Assembly (NCBI GenBank): GCA_023382535.1
Contig: JAHDWA010000039.1
Span: forward strand, 1-64,000
Direction: 5' to 3'
DNA length: 64,000 bases
Source: Anaerolineae bacterium
GTDB lineage: Bacteria; Chloroflexota; Anaerolineae; 4572-78; J111
This document shows positions 1 to 8,564 of the stretch, one piece after another. A program made the position numbers and the translations under genes. The notes below the pieces were generated by a model. That model was not told the DNA's origin, made no database searches, and worked only from the letters and a program-made list of their open reading frames with translations. Within the stretch, counting starts at the first letter, position 1; each line of letters starts with the position of its first letter.

Positions 1-55
1 CTTATTGCTGCTCGCTTATTCTGCCAAATTTAAGTCTAATTTTGCGTAAGTCCTA
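1..55. repeat. 55-bp direct repeat, copy 1
   Basis: Identical, base for base, to 129-183. It may extend left beyond the window. The two copies are 73 bp apart, and the second ends where a WD40 reading frame begins abruptly. Confidence 0.9.
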
Positions 56-128
56 GTATAGTTAATCTGGCTGACCAACAGGTATTGACAATAATCTAAG
101 CGTGTGATTGGTTCTTTCATCCTGATAA

Positions 129-183
129 CTTATTGCTGCTCGCTTATTCTGCCAAATTTAAGTCTAATTTTGCGTAAGTCCTA
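129..183. repeat. 55-bp direct repeat, copy 2
   Basis: Second exact copy of 1-55. An in-frame stop (175-177) lies near its right end, and WD40-like coding sequence starts immediately after it, so the repeat marks a rearrangement junction. Confidence 0.9.
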
Positions 184-234
184 AAAACAAAAGAACAGCT
201 TTATACCATTAATATCGGAAATAGTTATGGCATA

Positions 235-747
235 ATGAGTCCAACTTATAGCCCAGATGGACATTATATTGCCGCATCTATAGGGAAAAGGTTACAGTTG
301 TGGGAGGCGGAAACGGGTCAGGAGGTTACTGGCTTTGAATGGAATAAAGACTCTAACCTGTTGATAACATTTGTTGTGTATAGTCCAGATGGACGTCATT
401 TGGCTGTCGTTGAACGAGATGGTACGGCGGGGATATGGGATACAAATACTTGGGAGAATACTGTTAATTTTAATATACATCACGATAAAGATTTAATCCA
501 AGTCGTATATAGCCCAGATGGACGCCACCTAGCAACAGCCAGCGACGACACGACAGCTAAAATCTGGGATGTGACGACTGGGGAAAAAATAGCGACCTTA
601 TTTCACGAAACACCTGTTAGGTATATTGGTTATAGGCCAGATGGAAGTAAGATTATCACCATATCCATTGGAGAAATGGTGGCTTGGGACGCCTCAATGA
701 TTCATGAGGGCGGGGAGTTTGTCGCTAAAGAATTAAGTAACAACTAG
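235..747 (+). CDS. WD40 repeat protein, probably 5'-truncated
   Basis: The 170 residues contain about four WD40 blades. Three carry the SPDG turn (SPDGHYIAAS, SPDGRHLAVV, SPDGRHLATA) and one carries RPDG. They end in LQLWEAETG, AGIWDTNTW, AKIWDVTTG and MVAWDA. A beta-propeller normally needs about seven blades, so this is half a protein. The frame stays open upstream of the first ATG to base 178, and those codons still read like blade sequence (LYTINIGNSYG), so the gene once continued left and was cut at the direct repeat. No Shine-Dalgarno site precedes the ATG. WD40 proteins are binding scaffolds. It is probably a decaying fragment; expression is doubtful. Confidence 0.6.
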   Translation: MSPTYSPDGHYIAASIGKRLQLWEAETGQEVTGFEWNKDSNLLITFVVYSPDGRHLAVVERDGTAGIWDTNTWENTVNFNIHHDKDLIQVVYSPDGRHLATASDDTTAKIWDVTTGEKIATLFHETPVRYIGYRPDGSKIITISIGEMVAWDASMIHEGGEFVAKELSNN

Positions 748-946
748 ATGAAGTAGAAGAGGCGAAAACTCGGCCTATCCAAATAAAGATAGTCCGCAGA
801 CACAGCGGTGTCATCTTTGACAGTTACCGGCTTCGCTCATCCACAAGCGGTTGAACCCGTGCGGTAAAGTAATTGCTTCATTTGATGGAGGTCGGGCTGA
901 CTAAATCGTCACTTTTTGATATAATTAGCTTCCAGTGTATTTTCAA

Positions 947-1183
947 ATGCCAACAGTATTGGAAATCGAAGGTTTCAGATTTTTCTTCTATTCAGCAGAC
1001 CGAAACGAACCACCCCATATTCATGTTCGTAAGGCTGGAAAAGAAGCCAAATTTTGGCTCAATCCTATCCGGCCAGCCTATCTCGGGCGTTTTAAGCAAA
1101 GCGATTTACGGCGAATGATTGAAATTCTTGAGGAAAAACAAGAATTTATCCTGGAGCAGTGGAATGGACAGTTCAACAGCTAA
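947..1183 (+). CDS. DUF4160 protein
   Basis: A 78-residue protein beginning MPTVLEIEGFRFFFYS and carrying PPHIHVRKAG, the hallmark of DUF4160. The ATG at 947 is preferred over the one at 935 because family members start with MPT followed by the strand. The 3' end overlaps the next gene (DUF2442) by 20 bp. DUF4160 and DUF2442 genes are a recurrent pair in bacterial genomes and are often suspected to be a toxin-antitoxin-like module, but no activity is established. The cytoplasmic role is unknown. Confidence 0.75.
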   Translation: MPTVLEIEGFRFFFYSADRNEPPHIHVRKAGKEAKFWLNPIRPAYLGRFKQSDLRRMIEILEEKQEFILEQWNGQFNS

Positions 1184-1511
1184 GTATTTAATAGAAAAAT
1201 TAGAAAGTACAGCCAAAGCTGTCAGTGTAAAGTTCACTGAGAATGATCTGATTGTGGGCTTGGCGGACGGTCGTACAATTTATGTTCCTCTGGCTTACTA
1301 TCCCAGGTTGTATTACGGAAGTATAACGGAACGCAAGAATTGGGTGATAGAAGGTGAGGGGATATACTGGCCAGACTTGGATGAAGACATTAGAACGGCT
1401 GATTTGCTAATTGGATTACATTCAGCGGAAAGTCAAAAATCGCTTCAGCAATGGCTTGAAGGGCGGAAAGATAAGCCTGAAAGTTCATTTCCCACAATGA
1501 AAGCCGCCTAA
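1164..1511 (+). CDS. DUF2442 protein
   Basis: A 115-residue protein with the DUF2442 pattern: AVSVKFTENDLIVGLADGRTIYVPLAYYPRL, interrupted by no gaps, then an IYWPDLDEDI motif near residue 80. The start at 1164 (MDSSTAKYL) overlaps the end of the DUF4160 gene, which suggests translational coupling. An upstream ATG at 1119 would add 15 residues read in the wrong frame of the neighbour and is unlikely. Function is unknown; the pairing with DUF4160 is the main clue. A strong bidirectional terminator follows about 90 bp downstream. Confidence 0.75.
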   Translation: MDSSTAKYLIEKLESTAKAVSVKFTENDLIVGLADGRTIYVPLAYYPRLYYGSITERKNWVIEGEGIYWPDLDEDIRTADLLIGLHSAESQKSLQQWLEGRKDKPESSFPTMKAA

Positions 1512-1600
1512 CAAACACCAATTCACTGTGGCCAATTTGCTACTGCCGCGATGTTCAACAAAATAAACGCTTACCGAGTCAGCCTGATTGTTTGTACAAA

Positions 1601-1634
1601 ACAAGGAGTCCAAAGTGCACTTTGGACTCCTTGT
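1601..1634. terminator. Bidirectional intrinsic terminator
   Basis: Perfect 17+17 bp palindrome (arm ACAAGGAGTCCAAAGTG) followed by five T on the plus strand and preceded by four A. It sits between the convergent DUF2442 and acs genes and can end both transcripts. Confidence 0.85.
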
Positions 1635-1712
1635 TTTTATTACGAACAATGAACCGCTAGCTCATTAGCGGCAATAGGCTAATATGTAGCCAACCTTCCA
1701 GCCTTCCCCTCT

Positions 1713-3812
1713 CTACTCCTGCCCAAACCGCTTCAAATCGTCCGGTCCATCCTGCTGGGCAGCGACCGGCGCATCGCCTTGGACCATATGGCGCACCTGC
1801 TCGACCACCTCCGGGTTGGCCAGGGTAGTGACATCCCCTACGTTCATATTGTTAGATACGGCCGCCAGCACCCGGCGCATAATCTTGCCGGAGCGGGTCT
1901 TGGGCATGTCGGGGACAATGTAGACATGCTTGGGCTTGGCGATTTTGCCAATGGTCTCGGCAATGGCATTTTCGACCTTCTTTTCAATCTCCTTGCTGGG
2001 GGTGTAACCCGGCTTGAGCGAAACGTAAATATCCGGCACGCGGCCCTTGACCTCATCCACGCGCGGCACCACTGCCGCTTCGGCAATTTCGGGCACGGCC
2101 AGGCAGGCTGACTCTAACTCTTTGGTACCCAGCCGGTGGCCGGCCACGTTGATCACGTCGTCAATGCGGCCCAGGATGCGGAAATAGCCATCTTTGGCCT
2201 GCATGGCCGCGTCGCCGGGCAGGTAGGGCCAGTCGCGCCAATCCTTGCTCTCCAGATTTTTACAGTAGCGCGCGTAATAGGTTGACACGTAGCGGTTGCG
2301 GTCGCCCCAGATGGTCTGGAAGCCGCCTGGCCAGGGATTGCGAATGCAGATATTGCCGGCCTTGTTGGAGCCGGGGGGAACCTCGTTGCCTTCGTCATCG
2401 TAAATAACCGGGTGGATACCGGACATGGCCGGTCCGGCGCTGCCGGGCTTCATCGGCTGCAGGGCAGGCACAGTGGTGCAGAGGAAGCCGCCGGTTTCGG
2501 TTTGCCACCAGGTATCCACAATGGCCGCCTCGTCTTTGCCGACCACGTGATAATACCAGCGCCACACTTCCGGCTCGATCGGTTCGCCGACGGTGGTCAT
2601 GTGCTTGAAGTGATAGTTGTACTTCTGCGGCTCGTCGGGGCCGGCTTTGCGCAGCATGCGGATGGTCGTCGGGGCGGTGTGGAAGATATTGACATCCAGC
2701 CGCTCGGCGATGCGCCAGGCCCGCCCGGCGTCAGGGTAGGTCGGCACGCCCTCAAAAAGAACGCTGGTGGCCGCCAACGAGAGCGGGCCGTACACAATAT
2801 AGGAGTGGCCGGTGATCCAGCCAATATCAGCCATGCACCAGTAGACATCTTCAGGGTGGATGTCTTGCACATATTTGGAGGTTGCCGTCACATAAGCCAG
2901 GTAGCCACCGGTGCCATGCTGGCAGCCCTTGGGCCGGCCGGTTGTGCCGCTGGTGTACATCAAAAAGAGAGGAGCTTCGGCGGGCATGGGAACGGGGTCA
3001 ATCCGTTTGCCGCGATATTTTTTAAGCAAATCATTGACAATGAAGTCGCGGCCTTCGACGATGGGAGTTTTGCTGGAATATTTGCCGGGGTAACGCTGCC
3101 AGACCAAAACCTTTTCGACGGCGTGCCCTTCTTCGTCGGCAACCCTGACCGCTTCATCCGCCTTATCTTTGTGTTCCAGCAGGCTGCCGCTGCGGTAATA
3201 GCCATCCATCGTAATTAACACCCGGCTGGTCGAGTCAGAAATGCGCTCGCCGCAGGCCCGGCCGCTGAAGCCGGCAAATACCACCGAGTGAATTACGCCT
3301 AACCGGGCGCAGGCCAGCATGGTCACGGGCAGTTCGGGTGTCATGGGCATATGGATCGTCACCCGGTCGCCCGCTTTGAGGCCACAAAAATCTTGCAGGA
3401 GCGCCGCCATCTCATTGACCCGGACGTAAAGCTCCTGGTAGGTAATCGGCAAATGCGGTTCCTCCTCCGGCTCCGGCACAAAGATGAAGGCGGCTTTATT
3501 TTTATACTTTTCCAGGTGGCGGTCAACACAATTGTAAGAGGCATTGATTTTACCGCCGACAAACCATTTCCAGCACGGCGCGTCGCTGGTATCGAGGGTG
3601 GTATGCCAATACTGATACCAATCCAGCATGTCGGCATACTCTTTAAAACACTCCGGGAAGTTGTCCAGGCTCATCCGCTCATAAATCGTCGGGTCGGTCA
3701 TATTGGCCTGGGCAATGAACTGTCGGGACGGATGAAAATACTCCTCTTCCTGCCAGTGAACGGCGATTTGCGCTTCGCTGACTTCCAGCCCTTCTTTTTC
3801 TTTGTCACTCAT
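1713..3812 (-). CDS. acs: Acetyl-CoA synthetase (AMP-forming)
   Basis: A 699-residue enzyme activating acetate to acetyl-CoA via acetyl-adenylate in the cytoplasm. The P-loop YTSGTTGRPKG lies near residue 292, WWQTETGG near 440, and the C-terminal lysine motif PKTRSGKIMRR near 640, the site acetylated in Acs enzymes. An N-terminal acyl-CoA synthetase extension is present, and the protein is slightly longer than the usual 650 residues. I start at 3812 (MSDKEKEG) because AGGAGGT lies 5-6 bases upstream; the ATG at 3830 lies just upstream of that site. It stands alone on the minus strand, divergent from the CoA-transferase gene and with a terminator behind it. Acs is the high-affinity, ATP-to-AMP route for acetate and feeds the PHA genes further right. 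Confidence 0.95.
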   Translation of the reverse strand: MSDKEKEGLEVSEAQIAVHWQEEEYFHPSRQFIAQANMTDPTIYERMSLDNFPECFKEYADMLDWYQYWHTTLDTSDAPCWKWFVGGKINASYNCVDRHLEKYKNKAAFIFVPEPEEEPHLPITYQELYVRVNEMAALLQDFCGLKAGDRVTIHMPMTPELPVTMLACARLGVIHSVVFAGFSGRACGERISDSTSRVLITMDGYYRSGSLLEHKDKADEAVRVADEEGHAVEKVLVWQRYPGKYSSKTPIVEGRDFIVNDLLKKYRGKRIDPVPMPAEAPLFLMYTSGTTGRPKGCQHGTGGYLAYVTATSKYVQDIHPEDVYWCMADIGWITGHSYIVYGPLSLAATSVLFEGVPTYPDAGRAWRIAERLDVNIFHTAPTTIRMLRKAGPDEPQKYNYHFKHMTTVGEPIEPEVWRWYYHVVGKDEAAIVDTWWQTETGGFLCTTVPALQPMKPGSAGPAMSGIHPVIYDDEGNEVPPGSNKAGNICIRNPWPGGFQTIWGDRNRYVSTYYARYCKNLESKDWRDWPYLPGDAAMQAKDGYFRILGRIDDVINVAGHRLGTKELESACLAVPEIAEAAVVPRVDEVKGRVPDIYVSLKPGYTPSKEIEKKVENAIAETIGKIAKPKHVYIVPDMPKTRSGKIMRRVLAAVSNNMNVGDVTTLANPEVVEQVRHMVQGDAPVAAQQDGPDDLKRFGQE

Positions 3813-3830
3813 AGACTTTACCTCCTGCAA

Positions 3831-4162
3831 TGGACGTTATTTAGATTATTTTGTTTTAATGTTAGGGGAGGAAATTCGCACTTGGGAATGGCGCTCTATG
3901 ATAATAGCTTCTCAAGCTCTATGCAAATAGCGTCAAAAAAATTGTCATCTCCAGTGGAAATAGGATAACCCACGGTTATTGTAGCAGGCTTTGCGCCTGA
4001 TGTCGTCACCCTGAAGGGGAAAAGGGTATCACCCGCGTGGGGGAGAAATTTTGCGTTAAAAAATAGTTACATTTGGCACTTGGCTTTGACCTCCTTGATA
4101 GGGTATACTTAGATGGATTAAACTACGGTCTTTCAGAAAAGTTTTTACCCCACCATACAGTT
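3831..4162. other. Divergent intergenic region, no gene seen
   Basis: Region between acs and the CoA-transferase gene. No convincing reading frame or RNA gene was seen. It must hold the two divergent promoters, but I could not place them with confidence. Confidence 0.5.
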
Positions 4163-4218
4163 CTTACGTGTTGGGTGCTGGGTAAGATAAACGAAACACG
4201 CAAGACGCAACACGATTA
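4163..4218. repeat. Heptamer array
   Basis: Eight consecutive degenerate 7-mers in one phase: gttgggt and gctgggt on the left, acgaaac, acgcaag, acgcaac on the right. It lies about 57 bp before the CoA-transferase start codon. Confidence 0.7.
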
Positions 4219-4275
4219 TGTAGGAGAAATTTATCAGGGCCTCGATGCTTGCGCAAATAAGAGGAAGGGCGCTCT

Positions 4276-6195
4276 ATGGATTTTCAGGGTAGTGAAAAAA
4301 AGCTGGCCGAATTAAAGCAAGCTTATCCAGGCAAATTTGCCTCGGAAAATCGCATCTTTAAGCAGATCCGGCGTGGAGATCGTATCTTTATCAGCACCGG
4401 CTGCGGCCACCCGCAGTACCTGGTGCTGGCGCTCGTCAACTATATCGCTTCGCACCCCGGCGAGTTATTCGACGCCGAGGTGTTCCAGATGTGGAGCCTG
4501 GGCATGGCGCCCTATGCTAACGAGAAATTCAAGCATCATTTCCGGCACAATTCCTTTTTTATCGGCGATACTACCCGTGATGCCGTCAACCGCGGCCTGG
4601 CCGATTACACGCCTATCTTTTTATCCCAGACCCCCCAATTATTTTATCGCAAACTCCTGCCCATTGACGTGGCCCTCATCCAAACTTCTCTACCGGATGA
4701 ACACGGTTACATGAGCCTGGGGGTCAGCGTGGATATTACCAAGGCTGCTGTTGAGAATGCAGGGCTGGTCATTGCCCAGGTAAATGCTCATATGCCCCGT
4801 GTGCATGGCGATGGCTTTATCCATATCAAAGATGTGGATTACATTATCCCTTACGACGAACCTCTGCTGGAGTACCGGGCCGAGGTAGATGACGAAGGGG
4901 CGGTGCAGCAGATTGGCAAGTACGCTTCGCGCCTGGTTGAGGATGGTGACACCATTCAAGTTGGCTACGGCAGCACCCCCAACGCCATTTTGCCGCACCT
5001 GGGCGACAAAAAACACCTCGGCGTCCACACCGAGTTGCTGACTGACGGCATTATTGCTTTAATGAAAGCCGGAGTCATTGACAACAGCCAGAAAACCGCC
5101 AACCGGGGACGTACGGTTGCCACCTTCTGCATGGGCACCCAGGGAACGTATGAATATATCCACGACAACCCGGCCATCGAGTTTAGAACCGCCGACTATA
5201 CCAACAGTCCGCTCAACATTGCCCGGCACGATCATATGACCGCCATCAACAGCGCCCTGGAAATAGATCTGACCGGGCAGGTTGCCTCCGAGACAATTGG
5301 CCGGACCTTTTTCCGGGGTATCGGCGGGCACGCCGATTTTATGCGGGGAGCGGTTCTGGCCCGGCATGGCAAAACTATTATCACCGTCCCCTCTACTGCC
5401 CTGGACGACAGCGTTTCGCGCATTGTGCCCTCGCTGGGAGAGGGAGCCGGGGTGACGCTTAACCGGGGCGATATTCACTACGTTGTGACCGAGTACGGCA
5501 TCGCCTACCTGCATGGCAAAAATATTAGAGAGCGAGCGATGGCTTTAATCGGCATTGCTCATCCAAAATTCCGGGCCTGGTTAATTGAGGAGGCCAAAAA
5601 ACGTAATCTGATTTTCCAGGACCAGGCCTTTATCCCTGGCAAAGAAGGCGAATATCCGGCGGATTTGGAAACTTATAAAACGACCAAGACCGGCCTGGAA
5701 ATCTTCCTAAGGCCGGTCAAAATTAGTGATGAACCTTTATTAAAAGAGTTCTTCTATAGCTGTTCCGACGAGAGTCTGTATCGCCGCTTTATGTCTATGC
5801 TGAAGAGCCTGCCGCATGAACGCTTGCAGCAGTTTGCCGTCGTTGACTTTACGGAAGATATGGTGATTCTGGCCGTTATCAAAGAAAGTGAAGAAAAGGA
5901 GCAGGTCGTCGGAGTTGGGCAGTATAGTGTTGATGAAACAACTCATATGGCTGATATCGCTTTTGCCGTATGCGATGAACATCAAGGCCAGGGCATCGGG
6001 ACTGAACTGCTCAGGTACCTGACCCATTTAGCCAAAAGACAAGGCCTGCTGGGTTTCACCGCCGATGTTCTGTTCGACAATGTAAGTATGCTCCGTGTTT
6101 TTGACAAGATGGGTTTCGACACCAAAAAGCAAATCGACTCCGGCATATACCGGCTGACCATGATGTTCAGAGAGGTAGCCAGGGTTCGTTCCTGA
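4276..6195 (+). CDS. Acetyl-CoA hydrolase/CoA-transferase fused to GNAT acetyltransferase
   Basis: A 639-residue fusion. Residues about 20-460 form the acetyl-CoA hydrolase/4-hydroxybutyrate CoA-transferase fold, with VQVGYGSTPNAIL-like and VVTEYGIAYLHGKN segments; the glutamate of the EYG motif is the expected catalytic residue that forms the glutamyl-CoA thioester. Residues about 475-630 form a GNAT domain (FLRPVKISDEPLLKEF, then the acetyl-CoA loop DEHQGQGIGTELL). GAGGAAGG lies 7 bases before the ATG. The family moves CoA between acetyl-CoA and other acids. The GNAT domain may acetylate lysines, possibly of acyl-CoA synthetases such as the Acs next door; that target is inference. This domain fusion occurs in other bacteria. 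Confidence 0.9.
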   Translation: MDFQGSEKKLAELKQAYPGKFASENRIFKQIRRGDRIFISTGCGHPQYLVLALVNYIASHPGELFDAEVFQMWSLGMAPYANEKFKHHFRHNSFFIGDTTRDAVNRGLADYTPIFLSQTPQLFYRKLLPIDVALIQTSLPDEHGYMSLGVSVDITKAAVENAGLVIAQVNAHMPRVHGDGFIHIKDVDYIIPYDEPLLEYRAEVDDEGAVQQIGKYASRLVEDGDTIQVGYGSTPNAILPHLGDKKHLGVHTELLTDGIIALMKAGVIDNSQKTANRGRTVATFCMGTQGTYEYIHDNPAIEFRTADYTNSPLNIARHDHMTAINSALEIDLTGQVASETIGRTFFRGIGGHADFMRGAVLARHGKTIITVPSTALDDSVSRIVPSLGEGAGVTLNRGDIHYVVTEYGIAYLHGKNIRERAMALIGIAHPKFRAWLIEEAKKRNLIFQDQAFIPGKEGEYPADLETYKTTKTGLEIFLRPVKISDEPLLKEFFYSCSDESLYRRFMSMLKSLPHERLQQFAVVDFTEDMVILAVIKESEEKEQVVGVGQYSVDETTHMADIAFAVCDEHQGQGIGTELLRYLTHLAKRQGLLGFTADVLFDNVSMLRVFDKMGFDTKKQIDSGIYRLTMMFREVARVRS

Positions 6196-6273
6196 GCATG
6201 TGTCATCCTTCCCGCATATTTGTGACATTTATCACTAACTTTTGCTTTGCTTATTTTATATACTGAATAAAGT

Positions 6274-6303
6274 TTGCAATTAAACGGCAGAAAACTCTAT
6301 AAT
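6274..6303 (+). promoter_or_regulatory. Sigma70-type promoter of the ADP-forming synthetase gene
   Basis: -35 TTGCAA (6274-6279), 18-bp spacer, -10 TATAAT (6298-6303, consensus). It is 69 bp before the chosen start codon and in an otherwise empty interval. Confidence 0.5.
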
Positions 6304-6371
6304 AATCCACGTTCTTTCGCCAAGTCGTAAAGTTACTGCCTGTTACCAGACTATCTAGTAATGGAGTGTCT

Positions 6372-8495
6372 ATGCTTGACTCACTCTTTAACCCCGCATC
6401 AATTGCCATCATCGGCGCTTCACGCACCGAAGGCAAGTTGGGGTATGCCATTTTGGCCAATGTCATTGAAAGTAAATTTGAACGTCCAATTTATCCGATT
6501 AATCCCACCCCGCCACAACCTGGAGAATCGAATAAAATTCTAGGCTGGCCGGTTTACACGAGCCTGGCCGATGTTCCCGGCCCCATTGGGCTGGCCGTTA
6601 TTGTCATTCCAGCTCATCATGTTATGGCCGCCCTGGATGAGTGCGCCGCCCAAGGTGTTGGCGCCGTCATTGTCATTTCAGCGGGTTTTCGCGAAACCGG
6701 CGGTGAAGGTTTGAAACTGGAACGCCGGATGGCTCAAATTGCTCAAGAACACAATATGCCTATTGTCGGACCGAACTGTTTGGGCGTTATTGACACGGTC
6801 GCTCCCTATAACGCCTCTTTTGCCGTCGGCATGCCGCGCCGGGGCACCATTGCTTTTATGTCACAGTCCGGGGCGCTGTGTACCGGTATTCTTGACGTAG
6901 CTCTGGCCCAAAATATCGGCTTTTCTCGCTTTGTGTCGTTAGGGAACAAGGCCCATCTGAATGAGTTGGATTTTCTGGAAAGTTGGGCTGAAGACCCGGA
7001 AACCAAAGTGATGATGGCTTACCTGGAAGGCATTGCCAATGGCGAGCATTTCATTCGCGAGGCCCGCCGGATTACCAAGGTTAAACCGGTTATTGCTATC
7101 AAAAGTGGCGTTACCAGCGGTGGTTCACGGGCGGTGTCCAGCCACACCGGCACTCTGGCTGGCTCAGAGCGGGCTTATGAAGCGGCTTTTAAACAGGCCG
7201 GAGTATTACGGGCAAATTCCATCAGCGACTTGTTTGACCTGGCTGTTGCTTTTGCCCGCCAGCCGCTGCCTCGAGGCAATCGGATAGCGATTGTGACCAA
7301 TGCCGGCGGCCCCGGCATTATGGCGACGGATGCGTTGGAAAAGAGCGGGCTAAAAATAGCCAGCTTGAACCCCAATACCCAGGAACCCTTACGCCAGGCC
7401 CTGCCCGCCGCCGCCAGCGTCCTCAATCCTATTGACGTGTTGGGGGATGCTCGTTCTGACCGCTACAAAATTGCGTTTCAGGCCGCCCTGGCCGACGACA
7501 ATGTGGATGCTCTGGTCGTCATCCTGACCCCGCAGTTTATGACAGAGATCGAGGAAACCGCTAAAGCTCTGGCCGATGCCTTTGAAGCTCAGCCAGCCGA
7601 AACACGCAAGCCGGTGGTGGCCTGCTTCATCGGCGAAGCCCACATGAAAGAGGCCTCCTGTATTTTCTCTGAACGGCACATTCCTTCTTATCCCACCCCG
7701 GAGCGAGCAGCGGCAGCCCTCAAAGCGATGGTGACTCAGGCCGAATGGGCGGCGGAACCACTGCCGCAATTCCAGGAATTTGAGGTAGACCGTGAGACTG
7801 TTGCCCGTATTTTCGCTCAGGTACGCGCTGATGGCCGGGTAACCATTGGCGACGCCGAAAGTAGAGATATTTTAACGGCCTATGGCATCCGCGTCCCTAA
7901 ATCTAAACTTTGCCCAAACGCCGAGGAGGCTGTGGCTTTTGCCGCGGAAATCGGTTATCCGGTCGTAATGAAAATTGCTTCGCCCGACATCCTGCACAAA
8001 ACAGATGTTGGTGGGGTACGGGTTGGCCTGGAAAGCCCCAACGATGTGTGCGATGCCTTTGACTTAATGGTTTATCGCGCCCAAAAGTTCCAACCCAACG
8101 CCCAAATCTGGGGCTGCCTGGTTCAAGAACAGGTGCGGGGCGGTAAAGAGGTCATCACCGGGATGAATCGCGACCCGCAGTTTGGTCCGCTGGTTATGTT
8201 TGGGTTGGGCGGTATTTACGTTGAAGTTTTAAAAGACGTCTCCTTCCGTATCGCTCCTTTTGACCGCAAAGAGGCGCTGGCCATGATCCGGGAAATTCGC
8301 AGCTTTGGCTTGCTGCGCGGCGTGCGCGGCGAACCCCCTGCCGACCTTGACGCCACAGCCGAAACCTTATTACGCCTGTCACAACTGGTCACCGATTTTC
8401 CTGAAATAGTCGAAATGGACATTAACCCACTGATGGTCTTCGAAAAAGGCCGGGGCGTCATGGGGGTTGATATGCGGCTGGTTTTAAAATCCTAA
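6372..8495 (+). CDS. ADP-forming acetyl/acyl-CoA synthetase, fused alpha-beta
   Basis: A 707-residue protein with both subunits of NDP-forming acyl-CoA synthetase in one chain. The order is a CoA-binding Rossmann domain (SIAIIGASRTEGKLGYAIL, 10-130), two succinyl-CoA-synthetase-like domains (150-460) with the phospho-histidine in VSSHTGTLAGS near residue 258, then an ATP-grasp domain (490-707; PVVMKIASPDILHKTDVGGV, MDINPL). It makes acetyl-CoA from acetate with ATP going to ADP, or runs backwards to gain ATP. I prefer the ATG at 6372 because GGAG lies 5 bases upstream; a GTG at 6366 would overlap that site. It is followed by a phosphotransacetylase-like gene on the same strand. Confidence 0.93.
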   Translation: MLDSLFNPASIAIIGASRTEGKLGYAILANVIESKFERPIYPINPTPPQPGESNKILGWPVYTSLADVPGPIGLAVIVIPAHHVMAALDECAAQGVGAVIVISAGFRETGGEGLKLERRMAQIAQEHNMPIVGPNCLGVIDTVAPYNASFAVGMPRRGTIAFMSQSGALCTGILDVALAQNIGFSRFVSLGNKAHLNELDFLESWAEDPETKVMMAYLEGIANGEHFIREARRITKVKPVIAIKSGVTSGGSRAVSSHTGTLAGSERAYEAAFKQAGVLRANSISDLFDLAVAFARQPLPRGNRIAIVTNAGGPGIMATDALEKSGLKIASLNPNTQEPLRQALPAAASVLNPIDVLGDARSDRYKIAFQAALADDNVDALVVILTPQFMTEIEETAKALADAFEAQPAETRKPVVACFIGEAHMKEASCIFSERHIPSYPTPERAAAALKAMVTQAEWAAEPLPQFQEFEVDRETVARIFAQVRADGRVTIGDAESRDILTAYGIRVPKSKLCPNAEEAVAFAAEIGYPVVMKIASPDILHKTDVGGVRVGLESPNDVCDAFDLMVYRAQKFQPNAQIWGCLVQEQVRGGKEVITGMNRDPQFGPLVMFGLGGIYVEVLKDVSFRIAPFDRKEALAMIREIRSFGLLRGVRGEPPADLDATAETLLRLSQLVTDFPEIVEMDINPLMVFEKGRGVMGVDMRLVLKS

Positions 8496-8497
8496 AT

Positions 8498-8546
8498 TTT
8501 AGATTGGGATTTTGGATTAAATCAAAGATTGACAATCCAAATCCAA
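8498..8546. repeat. Heptamer array with inverted arms
   Basis: Seven 7-mers in phase: tttagat, tgggatt, ttggatt, then aaatcaa, agattga, caatcca, aatccaa. The left and right halves are complementary. It fills most of the short gap between two co-directional genes. Confidence 0.7.
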
Positions 8547-8564
8547 AACGTGGGGAACTTTACT

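Noticed and set aside
873..1118. Frame of 81 codons overlapping DUF4160
   Set aside because: Out of frame with the recognised DUF4160 protein and without family resemblance.
2412..3218. Long open frame antisense to acs (268 codons)
   Set aside because: High-GC shadow of the acs coding frame; composition and lack of a start site argue against a gene.
4073..4315. Possible 80-codon plus-strand gene before the CoA-transferase gene
   Set aside because: It overlaps the real gene's start in another frame and runs through a heptamer array; no family resemblance and no ribosome-binding site.
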